Source of the DNA: Hansfordia pulvinata
Lineage: Eukaryota; Ascomycota; Sordariomycetes; Xylariales
Direction of reading: 5' to 3'
Length of the DNA: 64,000 nucleotides
Assembly (NCBI GenBank): GCA_006538405.1
Contig: BJKQ01000007.1
Location: forward strand, 2,480,001 to 2,544,000
Below are positions 33,696 through 45,700 of the stretch, one piece after another. Position 1 is the stretch's first letter, and every line of letters starts with the position of its first letter. A program made the position numbers and the translations under genes. The notes beneath the pieces are model-generated. The model was not told the origin of the DNA, searched no databases, and saw nothing but the letters and a program-made list of their open reading frames with translations.

Positions 33696-34548
33696 TGCTG
33701 TCCTGCATTCACTTGACCTACCACGCTTCCCCCCTCCATCTCGGTCTAATCCTGTCAGCTCTCTCCAAGCGTGCGGCGATCACATAGGACGTGCCTCTGC
33801 TCGTCACCCGGCCTGGCGACGCAGCCGCAAAGCCAGCCCTTCGTAGACTCACTCGGTCCAGGAATAGCAAAACGCAGCTATTCCCGACATTCGAGCCTCC
33901 AGAGCCGGAGCCGGCCGGAGGGGCATCGCAGCCTGTCATATAGCACAAGACGCGCCTCCCGCAGCAAGCACGCAGAACCGAAGCCTCTTTTTCATCAAAA
34001 CTCATCTCACTCAACGCGCCACCCCAAAGAGGCTGTGCTCCCACAAGCCGGACCTCGCTCGCTCGCCCGGCCCAGCCCAGCCCCCCTCGAGTCTTGTCAT
34101 GTAAGCAAACTGAACTCCCCAGGTCGAGAGAGACATGTCGCCTCTTGCCAAGCGGCCGAGGCCCGGCGCTGCCTCACACAGACAGATCTCCTGGTTCGGC
34201 TACCGTCCTGGAAGCTGTCAAACTCACACTCGGTAAGCCCGTGTTGTTGTTGCGCGTCGTGTCCGCGGCGCCCCGGTCTGTGTCTCACGATGCTTCTCAG
34301 AGCGGTGCTGCTTAGCGAAGAGGCTTCTCCGGTTTCCAGAGCCAGAAGAACTCGTCTCTCCGTACTCTGCCCCTCGCCCATAGCCGACCCAACAATATTG
34401 TAGAATATAAGAATGGCCCTCGAGGACAGACAAATTCGCGCTCCCAAACGACACAACCGCGTCGTCCGTAGAAAGTTAGTCAAGAGAGTTCGACGCCTAG
34501 TACACCAAGCTCAACCCCGAGAGTGAGAGAGAAAAGAAAAAAAAAACG

Positions 34549-35204
34549 ATGCATCTCGCCCTCGTCTCCTCCCTCCCCCTCTTCCTCGCCGGGGCGGTCA
34601 AGGCGACGACCACCGCGACGGCGAGCACGCTGACCACGAGCCGCCGCGTCCCCGAGGGTCAGACCTGCACCACGCTGTACCAGACTTGCGACCCCACGCA
34701 TACCATTTCCTACGGGGGGTAAGTGATCGTCCATCCCCCATCTCTGCCCCCCCCCCTGTTTTCTTCCTTTCAAGACCGAGACAATGAGTCTGCGGGCAAG
34801 GGGAGAGAAAGAGAAAAACTCGTACGAGTAGATGGGGCTATGTGGCAGGATAAAATCTGCGCAGACAAGAGGGAGGGGAGGGCGAGAGAGAGAGAGAGAG
34901 AGAAAAGGCCGGAACATCATTACGCTATGCGCAGACAGAACTGACACATGCATTTCCCCCCCTCCCGGCCGTCCGCGGAGGGGGGGGGAGGGACGGAAAC
35001 CGCAGCTGCTGGAAGACCTGCTCGCCGCAGCCCACCTTCACGCCGCCGCCGTGCCCCTCCACTAGCAGCAGCACCTGCACCGACACGACGGCGACCACCA
35101 CCACCACCACCACTTGCGAGCGCCGCCCCTGCGAGACCCAGACCGTCTGCCGCGATTACCTCAAGTCGTGCGGTCCCAGCAGCGTCCTGACCTACGGGGG
35201 TTGA
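34549..35204 (+). CDS. Modular secreted Cys/Thr-rich protein; possible third exon at 35470-35578
   Basis: Starts at the ATG at 34549 with a signal peptide (MHLALVSSLPLFLAGAVKA). Exon 1 is 34549-34718 and exon 2 begins at 35006; the intron is GTAAGT to CAG in phase 2. The protein has related modules: QTCTTLYQTCDPTHTISYGG, then CWKTCSPQPTFTPPPCPS, a poly-Thr linker, ETQTVCRDYLKSCGPSSV and LTYGG. As written it stops at a TGA (35202-35204) right after TYGG, giving 122 aa. The same YGG point in module one is an exon end with six G before the donor; here only five G are present. With one more G, a GTTGAG donor would join exon 35470-35578, which begins CHSVCSPWPSFTEPPCDPP, an evident relative of the exon 2 start, and would give 157 aa. 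Function unknown; probably cell wall or extracellular. Confidence 0.68.
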
Positions 35205-36646
35205 GGACCTTCTCTCTCTCTCTAGACTGCTCTTTTGCTTTCTGTCCTCCCCGTCCCAGCGTTTCGTTCCACCTCTCACTGGAGCGGGAAAGAGGAGTGA
35301 CAAGCCCTCCCCCCCCCCCCCCCCCCACACACCACACACACACACACTTCCCTTGCTCGTTGATAGAGCTGTTGTCTTTTTTCTTTTTCGATCCATTTCT
35401 CTGATAGCCCTGGGCTCTCTCGATACTAACCACATAAAACCCTCCGCCGCTGGGGGAAAAAATATGCAGATGCCACTCGGTCTGCTCGCCCTGGCCGAGC
35501 TTCACGGAACCCCCGTGCGACCCGCCCTCGTCCACGACGGCCAGCACATCCGTCCTGTCGACCTGGTCCGTGGCTTGATGCCATGTTCGGTCGTGGGTCA
35601 GACGTGTGCTCAAGTAAGAGGGGTGGTTGGTTAGAGGGGTTGAGGATGTTTAACCTTCTTTGATTGTTAAGAATGTAGGTTGCTCTTTGTGGGGAGTCAT
35701 TGCTATAACTTCGTGTAGAACTTGTCGACGACTACGGTTCATAACGCGGACGAGTTGAAGGTTTCAAATATACTATACGGGATACTCGTAGACCAACGGC
35801 ATGGGTGGCGCCGTGGCAGCCGTGGGAAGAGAGCACCGAGGACGGCGAATGAGAAGTACACACTCTGGGTCAGATGGTGTCGAAGACTGGGCGACTACTT
35901 GGTACATCCAATCGAGAGTTGTGCATGTGTGGATGCCGTTTCTTGTCAGGGGTGTAAGGCGGCTGAAATGGTTTTTCTCTTCTAAAATCAAAAGAACCCA
36001 CGCTCATTCATCATCAGAGGTATGTAGAAGTACATGACAGAAAAGAGAACATCTTTTTGGCGGCTACACAGTGGGAGAAATGTATTAATGAGACACGTCG
36101 TGGAACGGGCCTTTCGTGTTCGCAGCACCGGCGCGGGCGAGAAGGGGAGAATGCCGAGGGGAATAGAAGACCCCGCCCGGGCTTGCCGCGAACGAAGGGT
36201 AGAAAATGTGGTAAAGAATAGAAGAAAGTGGTATTTTGGATACAAGAAGAAATAAGTAGTAAATAGGAGAGGAAATAAAGAAAATAAAATGGAAAATAAA
36301 AGGAGGAATAAACCCAGAAGAAAAGGTGTAAGCGGGTATCCCAGCCCACGGCGAAACACCCCCATCATCATGACCTGGGTGAAATGCAAAGAAGTTGCCG
36401 GGTTTCGAGGAGGCTTCTCCATCACATCCTTCCCACACACAGCAAAAAACATCCCGTGCCTTCATTCTCTGCCGCTTCGAGTGAGCGAGCAGGTCTTGAG
36501 GATGTGTAGCCTCGTTTTTCGGTTTTGTCCAGAAAAAGAAACCCTTTTCCGTGTACGTATCGACACACCACACCTCCTATCGCTGAGCACAGCCCAGGTC
36601 CGTCATATATACACACACATACGCACAAGTCATGAGTCGAGCGAAC
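35205..36646. other. Intergenic, includes candidate third exon of the upstream secreted protein
   Basis: 35470-35578 is exon-like: it follows a CAG acceptor and encodes CHSVCSPWPSFTEPPC and a Ser/Thr tail ending at TGA 35576-35578. The rest shows no gene. A C run and AC array lie at 35309-35348, and 36230-36310 is unusually A-rich for this window. Confidence 0.45.
35309..35348. repeat. Poly-C run followed by (AC)n
   Basis: About 18 C then an imperfect AC array, inside the candidate second intron of the modular secreted protein gene. Confidence 0.9.
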
Positions 36647-38074
36647 TTAGATCAGCATGGCGGCGGCAAAGGCGGCAACCAGGCCGAGGACGCTGGCGCC
36701 GTGGGCGGCAGAGCCGGCGGTGGTGGGGATGGTCGAGGCGGTGGGGTAGCTGCCGCCAGCGGTAGGGCCGGCGCCGTACTTGGGGACAGTGGAGTTGCCG
36801 GGCACGGCGTAGCTGGTGCTCATGGACGGGACAGCAGGGTAGCTGCTGGCCGGGGCGACGGGCATGCTGGCCGGGGACGAGGTGACGACAGCCGGGTAGG
36901 ACGAGGAAGGAGAGCCGGCGGCGGGGGCCGAAGGGTAGGCCGACGAGGCGGCAGCAGGGGCCGAGGGAGCGGCCGAGTAGGAGCCACCGGTGGCGGCGGC
37001 GGCAGAGCTGTCGCTCTCGGGGCAGTCGGTGGTCGTGGTGGTGACCTCCTCAGTGACGGGAGCCGGGGCCGGAGCGGATGGAGACGAGGTGACCTGAGGG
37101 GCCGAGGGGTAGGCCGGAGACGAGACAGCGGCGCCACCAGTGGCGACGGCAGCGGCGGCAGAGCTGTCGGTATCGGGGCAGTCGGTGGTGGTGGTGGTGA
37201 CCTCCTCGGTGACAGGGGCCGGGGCCGGAGGGGCGGTCTCCTGAGACGCGGCGGCGACGGACGAGTCAGACTCGGGGCAGTCAGTGGTGGTGGTGGTGAC
37301 CTCCTCAGTGGCCACAGGGGGCGCGGCGGCGTACGCACGGGCGGTGACGTGGTAGCTCTCCTCGTGGAAGGTGGTGTACTGGGAGTTGTCCTGGGCGGGA
37401 GACAGGGCCTTGAAGGTCTCGACACCGGCGGTGGCGGCGGCAGGGGCCATTTCGGAGAAGGTGGTGTACTTTGAGTTGTCCTGGGCGGGAGACAGGGCCT
37501 TGAAGGTGGTCATGGGACCGTCGTAGGCGGAGGCGGTGGGGTAGTGGTGGTCGTAGCAGTTCTCGCCGGGGGCGAAGTTGATGACGGCCTTGGAGACGGT
37601 CTCGATGAGGGTGCCGGACAGCTTGTCGGCGAGGTTGCCGACGTCCTCGGGCAGGATGCCGCAGATAGAGTGGGTCAGAACGGTGATGGCAGTGTGGATG
37701 TCGACGAGGACCTTGTGGATGGGGACGCAGAAGGTGACAATGGCAAAGTCCTGGCGCTTGCTCAGCAGGTCGACGTTGAGGGCGAGGCCCTTGGTGGTGA
37801 CGGTGGTGATGAGGTCGGTCAGGTCGGTGGCGTCGGTCAGGCCGAGGCCGTCGGACTTTTGAATCTCCTGGGCGCAGGTGTGGATGACGTTGACGAGGTT
37901 CTGGGCGTTGTCCTGAACGCAGTCCGTCTCCTTGGAGAAGACCTTGACCGAGTCGTCGAGCTTGTCCATGGCGCCTGATATCCGGTCGACGATGGAGCCG
38001 AGATCGAGGTCGGTGGCGGTGGCCGCGCCGGCGGTGGCGAAAGAAAGAGCGGAAAGAACGAAAGTGGCCTTCAT
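36647..38074 (-). CDS. HsbA-type cell-wall protein with repeats and GPI signal
   Basis: An intronless 475 aa gene on the minus strand. Residues 1-20 are a signal peptide (MKATFVLSALSFATAGAATA). About residues 25-165 match the helical HsbA (hydrophobic surface-binding protein A) / antigenic cell-wall galactomannoprotein domain: IVDRISGAMDKLDDSVKVF, ETDCVQDNAQNLVNVIHTC and SICGILPEDVGNLADKLSG. Then come two copies of TFKALSPAQDNSxYTTF (the second preceded by VE), three copies of EEVTTTTTDCPxxDSS, and a long Ser/Pro/Ala-rich stalk with YPSAP/SSYPAV units. The C-terminus, GSAAHGASVLGLVAAFAAAML, fits a GPI-anchor signal: small residues followed by a hydrophobic tail. HsbA family members bind hydrophobic surfaces and can recruit cutinase-type enzymes; a surface-exposed, wall-anchored role is inferred. 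The stalk codons are GC-rich and highly repetitive, so copy number may vary between strains. Confidence 0.9.
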   Translation of the reverse strand: MKATFVLSALSFATAGAATATDLDLGSIVDRISGAMDKLDDSVKVFSKETDCVQDNAQNLVNVIHTCAQEIQKSDGLGLTDATDLTDLITTVTTKGLALNVDLLSKRQDFAIVTFCVPIHKVLVDIHTAITVLTHSICGILPEDVGNLADKLSGTLIETVSKAVINFAPGENCYDHHYPTASAYDGPMTTFKALSPAQDNSKYTTFSEMAPAAATAGVETFKALSPAQDNSQYTTFHEESYHVTARAYAAAPPVATEEVTTTTTDCPESDSSVAAASQETAPPAPAPVTEEVTTTTTDCPDTDSSAAAAVATGGAAVSSPAYPSAPQVTSSPSAPAPAPVTEEVTTTTTDCPESDSSAAAATGGSYSAAPSAPAAASSAYPSAPAAGSPSSSYPAVVTSSPASMPVAPASSYPAVPSMSTSYAVPGNSTVPKYGAGPTAGGSYPTASTIPTTAGSAAHGASVLGLVAAFAAAMLI

Positions 38075-39663
38075 GGTGGCGGTTTGTCAGGTGAGACAGT
38101 GTATAGGTCAAAAGATTGTGGGAATAGCGAACGAAACGGCTGAATAGCCTTGGGGGGAGGGAGAGGAATGGTTAATACACTGAGCAGTGAGACAAGAGCA
38201 GCAGCAGTATCAACATTCAAAGCACGACGGGACGGAGAGGGGGGGGGGAGGGGGGGAGGGAGGTGTAAGTAGGTAGTAGCCATCGCGGACTGCCGGGCCT
38301 AGAACCAATATGTACGCGACCTGAGCTGTGAACGGGCCCCGGGGCACGCCCACCGCGCAGGAACCCAGCAGAACCCGGGCTGGTGCCGTTTCACGCAGAG
38401 CCGTGAGCGGGCTTGCGCGCGCGCGCAGAGGCAGAGAGCACGAGAGATCCATACAGGTAGGATAGTCCCAGAGCCCGGAGAGAGGGGCGCGCTTGGCAAA
38501 GGGAACGTGGGTCGTGGGCCACAAAGCCGGTTGATTGGGGGAGCCACCTTTGACGTCAAGGGTGCCGGCGGGCGGGCGGTTTCTGGGGAACGGCGTGCGC
38601 GGTAGTCTACTGGCTGCAGGGCTGTGCGCCAAGGCACGGCTCAGGCACAGGTCCCAGCAAGTCAGTGGAGGTGCACGTGCCTGTACGGGTACTCGCACGG
38701 CAAGCAGCCACTGCGGCCGAAACGCCCTGAAAGGGAGTTCAGGGTAAGTACAGGAATCTAAGCCGCCCAAGCACGAGTACCTTACGTCAGGTACCTATCT
38801 ACTCGTAGGCACACAGGGCAGCACGGGCAGGAACGAGCTTGTACGCGTACTCGGGGCACCGGGGGTGTGCAGCAGTGCAGGCACGCCGGCACGCAGGCGT
38901 GGCAGGTAAGTGGAAGACGACGTCGTCGCCCGACAGCGACAGCCAGCGGTACTCGTAGTGAAGGGAATTAATGAAGGGGTGTGTCTCGATCTGATCGCTG
39001 GCTTTTCTTACGAGTACCTCAACCCCGGCTGCACGCGAGGGGATCGAAATAAGGTTGGCCTGGCGCGCAGCCACTCACGGTGCGTGCTGCTGTCTGCATC
39101 GGGGGCAGATCTGCTGGGCAGGCGGGGCTCCCCCCCCCCTTCCCTCGGGCACCCAGGTGCTAAAGGCAGGGCTAAGCAGGGCTCCATAGCAGTGGAGGGT
39201 CGGCAGCGCCAGAGCAGCGCCCCAGCGCCCCCAGGCAGGACCGCGACGCCCGGCCGTGGGGAGTCCAAGTCGCTGGAGTGCCGGGCTCTGACAGGATGGA
39301 TGCGCGCTAAAGAAATGACGGGTGAGGTCATACACCCCCGTGGCCCCGGGAACGCGGTGGACAGTGGTTCTAAGTCGCTGCCAGTGCCCTGCGAGTGGGG
39401 CGTTCGGGTGGTGCGAGAGACTGTAGGCGGGCGTGGGCGTAGCACCACCACCGCCTTCAAATGCTCGTCGTACATATGTACCCCTGAGCGCCAGCCAACC
39501 GGGGGGGCCGCCAACACCTCCAACATGCTGATCGTGATTTTCCCACGACGACTCGGGCCTGCGGACGTCTCCTACGGAACACAAAGCGCGCAGCCCGTCT
39601 CCACTCGGTGCGCCGTCACGCCCTCCTGATCGAGGAGGCTACGGAGGCACGGGAGGTCCTGCA

Positions 39664-39665
<2 letters not shown>

Positions 39666-39694
<29 letters not shown>
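39666..39694. repeat. (CTG)n microsatellite
   Basis: Nine to ten CTG units. Confidence 0.95.
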
Positions 39695-39695
<1 letters not shown>

Positions 39696-41248
39696 ACCAC
39701 GCTGTACGGAGTACGGAGTACTCAAACACGCCTGTTTGTGCGCGCTTATCCGCACCTTACCAACGACGGACGGGAGCTTGTGCCTCTCGTGCCTGGCTAG
39801 CAGAGTCGGCGTCGACGCAACAAACCCCATTCGTCGATTCCCAGAGCCGCCAAGACCGCCCTTGCAACGGCCGCCGTTGACTGGCGCTTCTCTGCTTCTT
39901 CTACTGCTTCTTCTTCTGGGACACGCTGGTCCTCGATCACGCCCGCTCATCGCCTTGCCCGGCACAACATATAAAGACCGGCATGCGTTGTCCCAATCTA
40001 CTGTCAGTCCGTCTATTCCACACGTCCGGATATCTCCAGGTCCTCCTCCTCCTCGTCAAACCTTGCTTACGAGCCCCGGACCTCCAGGCTTTCGGATCCC
40101 TTCAGAACCGGGCGCCGCCTCCCTCCCCGCGCGGTTACGGCCAGAGACCTCTTGCATCCATCCTGCCGACGCCGGCTCCTCCGCTAATCAGAGCGCGCGC
40201 TGACAGATGGGGGGGGACCCCGGGGTCGGCGCCTGCGCACTAACCAGAATCCTCACCATCCTTTGTCTGCAAGAGACAGGCCTGATAATAAGAAGAGAAA
40301 GGGGGGATATCTCTCGGGCACCTCGTGTGTGTGTGCCTACCACGAGTACGCACGTTACGTGGACGCCGGTTGGCGCCGCATTCGCAGCCAGCCAGCCAGG
40401 CCAGGTCAGGCCGCACACATACCCGTCTTGTCCATAAGGTAAGGTACCTACTCTCATCCACTCGCCCAGACGGCCGCCCCACAGCTTTCAGCAGCAAGTG
40501 TCTTCCTTCCACGCTGGCACGGGGATGCGGCTCCCTGACCGAAGAGACAGCCTAGTTCCCAAGCCGAGGCCGCTGAAGCAGCGAGGCCTGCCTGCCTCCT
40601 CGTTGTCGACGGCATCTTCCGGCGGGCAGGGCAACAGGCGGACCGGCAAGACGGGCGACAGCGGTCTGTGAAACGCCGTGTGTTGGAGGCTCTTGTCCGC
40701 CCCCCCCTCTTGCCTTGCGGGAAGATGGGAAAGGCCCTAAGGTGCCTCTTTCTTGCTTCCCTGTCCTTAGGTATTCCCTGCTTCGCCTTTTGCCATGTCA
40801 GGGTTGCTGCTTTGTAGTCCTCTGTGTTTTTGTCCCATGAAACAAGCCGGCACAATGGCGCCTATCTCGTCCGCCGGAATGGGCTTGGAGAGAGCCGCCG
40901 TCGCCCATTTTTTAGTCCTGCCACTCGTAGTACTCGTAGTTATAGTCGTAGTCTTTTCCTCCTTTGTGTGAGAAAAGCTGCTTGGATGATCTGGCCAATG
41001 GGCGGGCCACAGACGAAAGCCACAAGCCGTGACCGCCCGCGCACGGATCCGATTATAACCAAAAAGAAAGAAAGAAGAAAAAAATAGAAAGGAAACCCGG
41101 AGACGCCGCCTGGCCTGTGGGTGCGCCGCCGCCCTGACCAAATCGCAACAGACCGCAACAGGATCCCGGCTCCCCGGGGGCGCCCCGACCGCCGGCCGGC
41201 GCTTCGAGAGCCGCCGCCCTGAGACGTCCGTCACATTCGAACCCCCCA

Positions 41249-41264
41249 CCTCTCTCTCTCTCTC

Positions 41265-41301
<37 letters not shown>
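41249..41301. repeat. (CT)n microsatellite
   Basis: A CT array of about 26 units with one CA interruption. Confidence 0.95.
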
Positions 41302-41303
<2 letters not shown>

Positions 41304-42742
41304 ATTTACCCTGCGCACTGCTTCTCTGCTCTCAGGCTCTCAGATCCGAACGGGGACCAGCCTTTGGCCCAGACCCCTGCCGCGATGTTGGACTCGTTGC
41401 TTCAGATGTTCTGGGCCCGTGACCTCGCCGCTGCTGCTCGTTTCCCGACCATCCCCCCCTCTCATCATCGTCGGGATTCTTCGCACCGCCGAGTCAAATC
41501 GGCCGACCGCCTGGTCCAAGTGCTGGCCGATTTGGAATAAAACAAGGATTAAAAGAAAAACACAGCAACACGGCCCTTTTCCACCCACTTCATAGCCAAA
41601 CTTTTATCCTTACGTGGTGCTACCGTCTCTCTCGCGCGTGCGGAGCAAGAGAACCCCCGGCTCTCGTACATACTCGTAGCAAACAAATAGGCCCTGCCTA
41701 CCAACATACCTAGGTACCCAGGAAAACGCCAGCACGGTTCATCAACTTTCTATAGCCGCCGCCGCCGCGCTCGCTCGCTCGCGCCAACAATGGCCAGGCC
41801 ACGCGAAGGGACGCGGAATACAGGACATGCATCTCCTTCAGAGGCCAATTGGATCCCCCGCTTCTCCTGCCAGCCGGCCAGTGTGCGCGCGTGCGTGCCG
41901 CAGCCCGCCTGCGGTGGGTGCCCTGTCCTTTCTTGTTTGTTCGTACGAGTACCTACCTATGAAGCTGGAGTGTCTGATTGACCGAAGAGGAAAATCCACC
42001 TCTCAACGGAAAGGCGTCGGGCGCGCGATGGGATGGGTGGGTCGGTTTGTTTGCGATATATTGCACGGGGGTTGCGAGTCACTTTTATTAGTGTATGCCC
42101 ATCGACTCGTTTGCCGCCGGCTGGCTTGCTCCCGAAGCCAGCCCACCATGGCGCGCCGCGGCCCGTTGAACCCTCAATTACATAGGTAGCCAATGCCAGT
42201 GCCGGGCAAGACGGCGTCTGCTGAAGGGGCAGTGGAAAGCAGTGAATAACAAAGCAACTGACCCTTTCCTAGAGAGCGCAGGCCTCGAAAGCTTCGTGAC
42301 AGATTGCCTTGGGTGCAAAATGGGTTATCAGGGGCGTGGCTTTGCCGACTAGTATGGACGGTAACCAACGTCGACGGGATCTCTCAGGTGGGGGGGCTTT
42401 TGGAACACCCGCCCATCCACGCTCGATACGCAGGGAGGGGCCTTCGCACGCAAGTATGGCTGAGGCACAGCGGATCCTTCTAGACATCAGGTATCGAGTA
42501 GGGACGGGTTGGTATCAAGCTGGGTGGGTTTGGTAGGTACTCACTCATACTGGCAGGTCCTGCGTGCGCTACGATTCGTACGCAGGGCGACGACATGCCC
42601 AAGATTATATACAAGATAATAGTAGATGAGTGCTACCTAACTTAAAAAGACGACGTGCCTGTCCTGTCAGGCTCCCCCCTCGCGGTAGATCAAGCAGCAC
42701 ATATCATGTACACATGAGCACCCGCCCGCAAGTCAACTCACT

Positions 42743-45700
42743 TCAATTCCCCTCCCTCACCATCTTCCGCCAGGTGCCCTTCCCCGCCAGCCGCCTCTGC
42801 GTAGCCCTCCTCCGGTTCAGCTCCGGTATTCCGTACCGTTCCCGCCGCCGCGCCTCCATCTCCTCGAGGCGCACCGTCTCCCAGAAGTCGTAGCCCCTCT
42901 CGCGCTTGCGCTGCATCCTCTCCTCCCCTTGCTGCCGGCGCAGCGCCGCTTTCCTCTCCCTCGTCGCCACCTGCCGGCTGCGGGGCTCCAGCCGCGCCGC
43001 CTGCGCGCTGAACCCCCGCGTCGCCCGCTTGTACGCCTTTCCGAGCGCGGCGAAAAACCCTTGCACCCGGCTGCTGAAGGCCAGGATCAGCGAGAGAATG
43101 ACCACAGCGGCGGAGGCGGGCACTAGCATGTAGCGACGTAGTCAGCTTTTGCTTTTTCTTCTTTTTGTCTTGGAGAGCTTGTCTGAAGGTGAAACGCAGG
43201 AAACAGGGAAAAGGGGGAGGGGGAAAGTCAGATGTCTTACAGGATATGGCGCCGATGAAGCCTAAAGTCGGGTAATTGTTGTCGTCGTCGTCTCCCCCAC
43301 TCCACTCGGCCGTGTTCATGCCGAACAGGCTAGTGAAGAAGCTCAGGGGCAGGAAGATGACGGTAAATGTGGTGAAGATCATGACCGACAGGTTCTGCGT
43401 GCTGGCCAGCTCCGTCTGCAACCGCGACCACCGCACCTCGTCTACCTGGGCCTGCCGCTGAATCATCTCTTGCAGCTTCTCGTACTGATGTTGTTTCTCA
43501 AGTCAGCGCAGGCACTTAGAGAGAGGAAGAGTGTATGCCATCAAAGGCCAGAGACAGGAGCGAAATGGAAGAAGACGGAAGACTCACGTCCTTGCGCGTT
43601 GTCTCGACTCGATCAATCATGTCCGTCGTTTGCCTCTTATAATCATCCAAGCAGGACAGCGCCTCGGTTAGGAACTTGCGCCCATTGGCCGTCTGCCGCA
43701 CCAGCTCTGGCCTGCTACTGTATTCCTCCAGCATGGCCTCAGCCACCGCCTGCTGTTCGTTGAACAGGGTCCGCAGCGAAATGAGCTCGTCGTCCATGTC
43801 GCGCAGCTCCATCATGGCTGACGTGTTCTCGCGATTCTCCCGCTCCGCTTGCTCCAGCTCCTGCCGGTGCCGCCGCTTGATGCTCTCGGGGCTGTTGCTG
43901 TTCCCGGAGAAATCGTTCTCCGAATCAGAATTTGATTCCGAGTCGGAATCCTGCATCTGGTTCCGAAATGTTTGCATGCGAAATCGCTTGAGCGACGACG
44001 TCATCCTCTCGCTCTAAACCCATATTTGCAAGGTCAGTCAAAGATCAGGCGCTAGCATAATGCAGAGGGTTTCGGGAAGGTACGCACAAGAGTGCCGATG
44101 GCCTCTTCAAAGATGCGAAAGATCTCCAGGTCTGGATGCGACGACCGGTCGAGCAGGACCGTGATAGCGTGCAGGACGGCGAACGCCGCAAGGTCCAGCG
44201 CGTTGTCGCACTGGCCTGCTAGGTCGCCGTTCAGCTCGTTATATACGCTGTTCCGGAGATCGGCCTGCTGGAAGAGCGGTCCTTCGGTTGGGCGAGACTC
44301 GCGTTTGGGGAAAAAGGTCAACAACGTGGCTGTGCCGTCTGGTCAGCAGTCCGCACGCGAGGGAAATGCATTCTCGACATACTCGTGTCAATGGACCAGA
44401 GCCACAGCTGGTCGATCATGAGGACGTTGCCGTTCAGTATGTCGGCCTCGAGTTCCTCTTCGTTCTCCTCAACGTAGCTGCTGTTGTCATTGTTGTTCGT
44501 GAGCCCGAGCCCGTCCCCTATTGACGCCAGTCGGCTCGGCGTCGGCGTATGTACGACCGATTGCCGGCTCTCCGAATCGATGACATTGTACATGCCAGCT
44601 TTCTTTTTCAGCGGTGCCGCTATCCTTTCCTTGGTCAGTTTATACAGCATCTGGTCGTCGTCGCGGGCGTAGGTGTCGCGAAGCGCCGGATACGCGTAAG
44701 CGTCCAGCGTTCTGCGCGCATTCAAAGGAGGATCGTGCCCCAGGTACTCCCACATGACTCGAGCCTCGAGAGACTCGGATTCAGCAATATCGCGGGGCAC
44801 TGGTCTGGCACGCCCGTGATGCCGACGCCGCTGAACGATGTGCCGCCGGTGGACCAGGTTCAGGTACGTGTCGTAGTGTAGGTACGGCATATACAAATAC
44901 AGGTGGTTGGGACATGAGAGGGGGACAGCCAAGCTACTGTTGCCAGAGCCGAGAGACGATGGGCGAGGCGAGGCTGAGAGCATAAGTTGTCAGTGCCCAT
45001 TTCAACAGCAAAAAGGAATGATACTTGACGCTTACAAACTTCTGACGGCACCCAAGCGAAGCCAGACTTGACGTAGGAGCCCTGGATATTCGAGCCTCTG
45101 CCTGGAATGTGTCTCTTCGCCCACGAGTCGTTTCCCGTAAGCTTCGACAAGTCCTGCTGCTGGCTCTCGGCCGTCTTTTCTAGAACGCTCTGCGTAGTTT
45201 TCGTCAGTCATCACACAGCACAATCGACATTGGTTGCCATGAAGGGCTCACCTTGACCCAGTGAGGATTGTTGAAGGGTACGTGTATCCACATAAACCTC
45301 CTCCGGGTTGGGTCAGGCCGTGGAAATCCCGCAGACATCTCCTCCAGCGCAGTGTCGCGACTGTGCTGTTTGGTCTGTTGCCGTCGATGCGGATGATCCT
45401 CCGTATCCGAGCCCGGTGCCGACGGAGGCGCCTGGTCCTCCTCCTTTTGGCCTGATACCGCTTTCGACATGTCCGGTTCGGATAGCGGTCTCGCGACTGG
45501 TCCACGGCCGGAAGCAGCATCTACCGGAGCCCGTCGTCGAGCCCCGGAAGTTGACCGAGCTGGTGGAAGCGGGAGGCCGCCAGGAGAAGTCTGACCGCCG
45601 TCAGTAAGCGGCGGACTCGCAATCGGTTCAGTCGAGGCAGACTCAATCATCGGTCGATGATGGGCGTGGCTTGTGACGACTATTTCGGGCGACGTCTTCC

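Larger units (their letters stand above)
31280..34548. other. Gene-poor region, 3.3 kb
   Basis: No supported gene; open frames are Arg/Ser/Pro-rich and lack domains. It holds CCTGG and GCCCTTGC tandem repeats, an (ATC)n array, a palindromic ACGAGTACTCGT at about 32719, and a cluster of TTACCTTAGGTAA/AAGGTAC motifs near 33570-33640. TATAAG at 34406 may serve the gene starting at 34549. Confidence 0.5.
38075..42742. other. Gene-poor region, 4.7 kb
   Basis: No gene is supported. The left end is the promoter of the HsbA-type gene. The region is the richest in ACGAGTA/TACTCGT motifs (about 38772, 38803, 38951, 39010, 40343, 40925, 41665, 41945). It carries (CTG)n and (CT)n arrays. A TATAAAG at 39970-39976 followed by CT-rich DNA looks like a core promoter on the plus strand, but no convincing coding frame follows it. 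Confidence 0.45.

Noticed and set aside
41218..41260. Possible tRNA T-arm (GGTTCGAAT on the minus strand)
   Set aside because: The five-base stem does not pair and no anticodon arm is seen.
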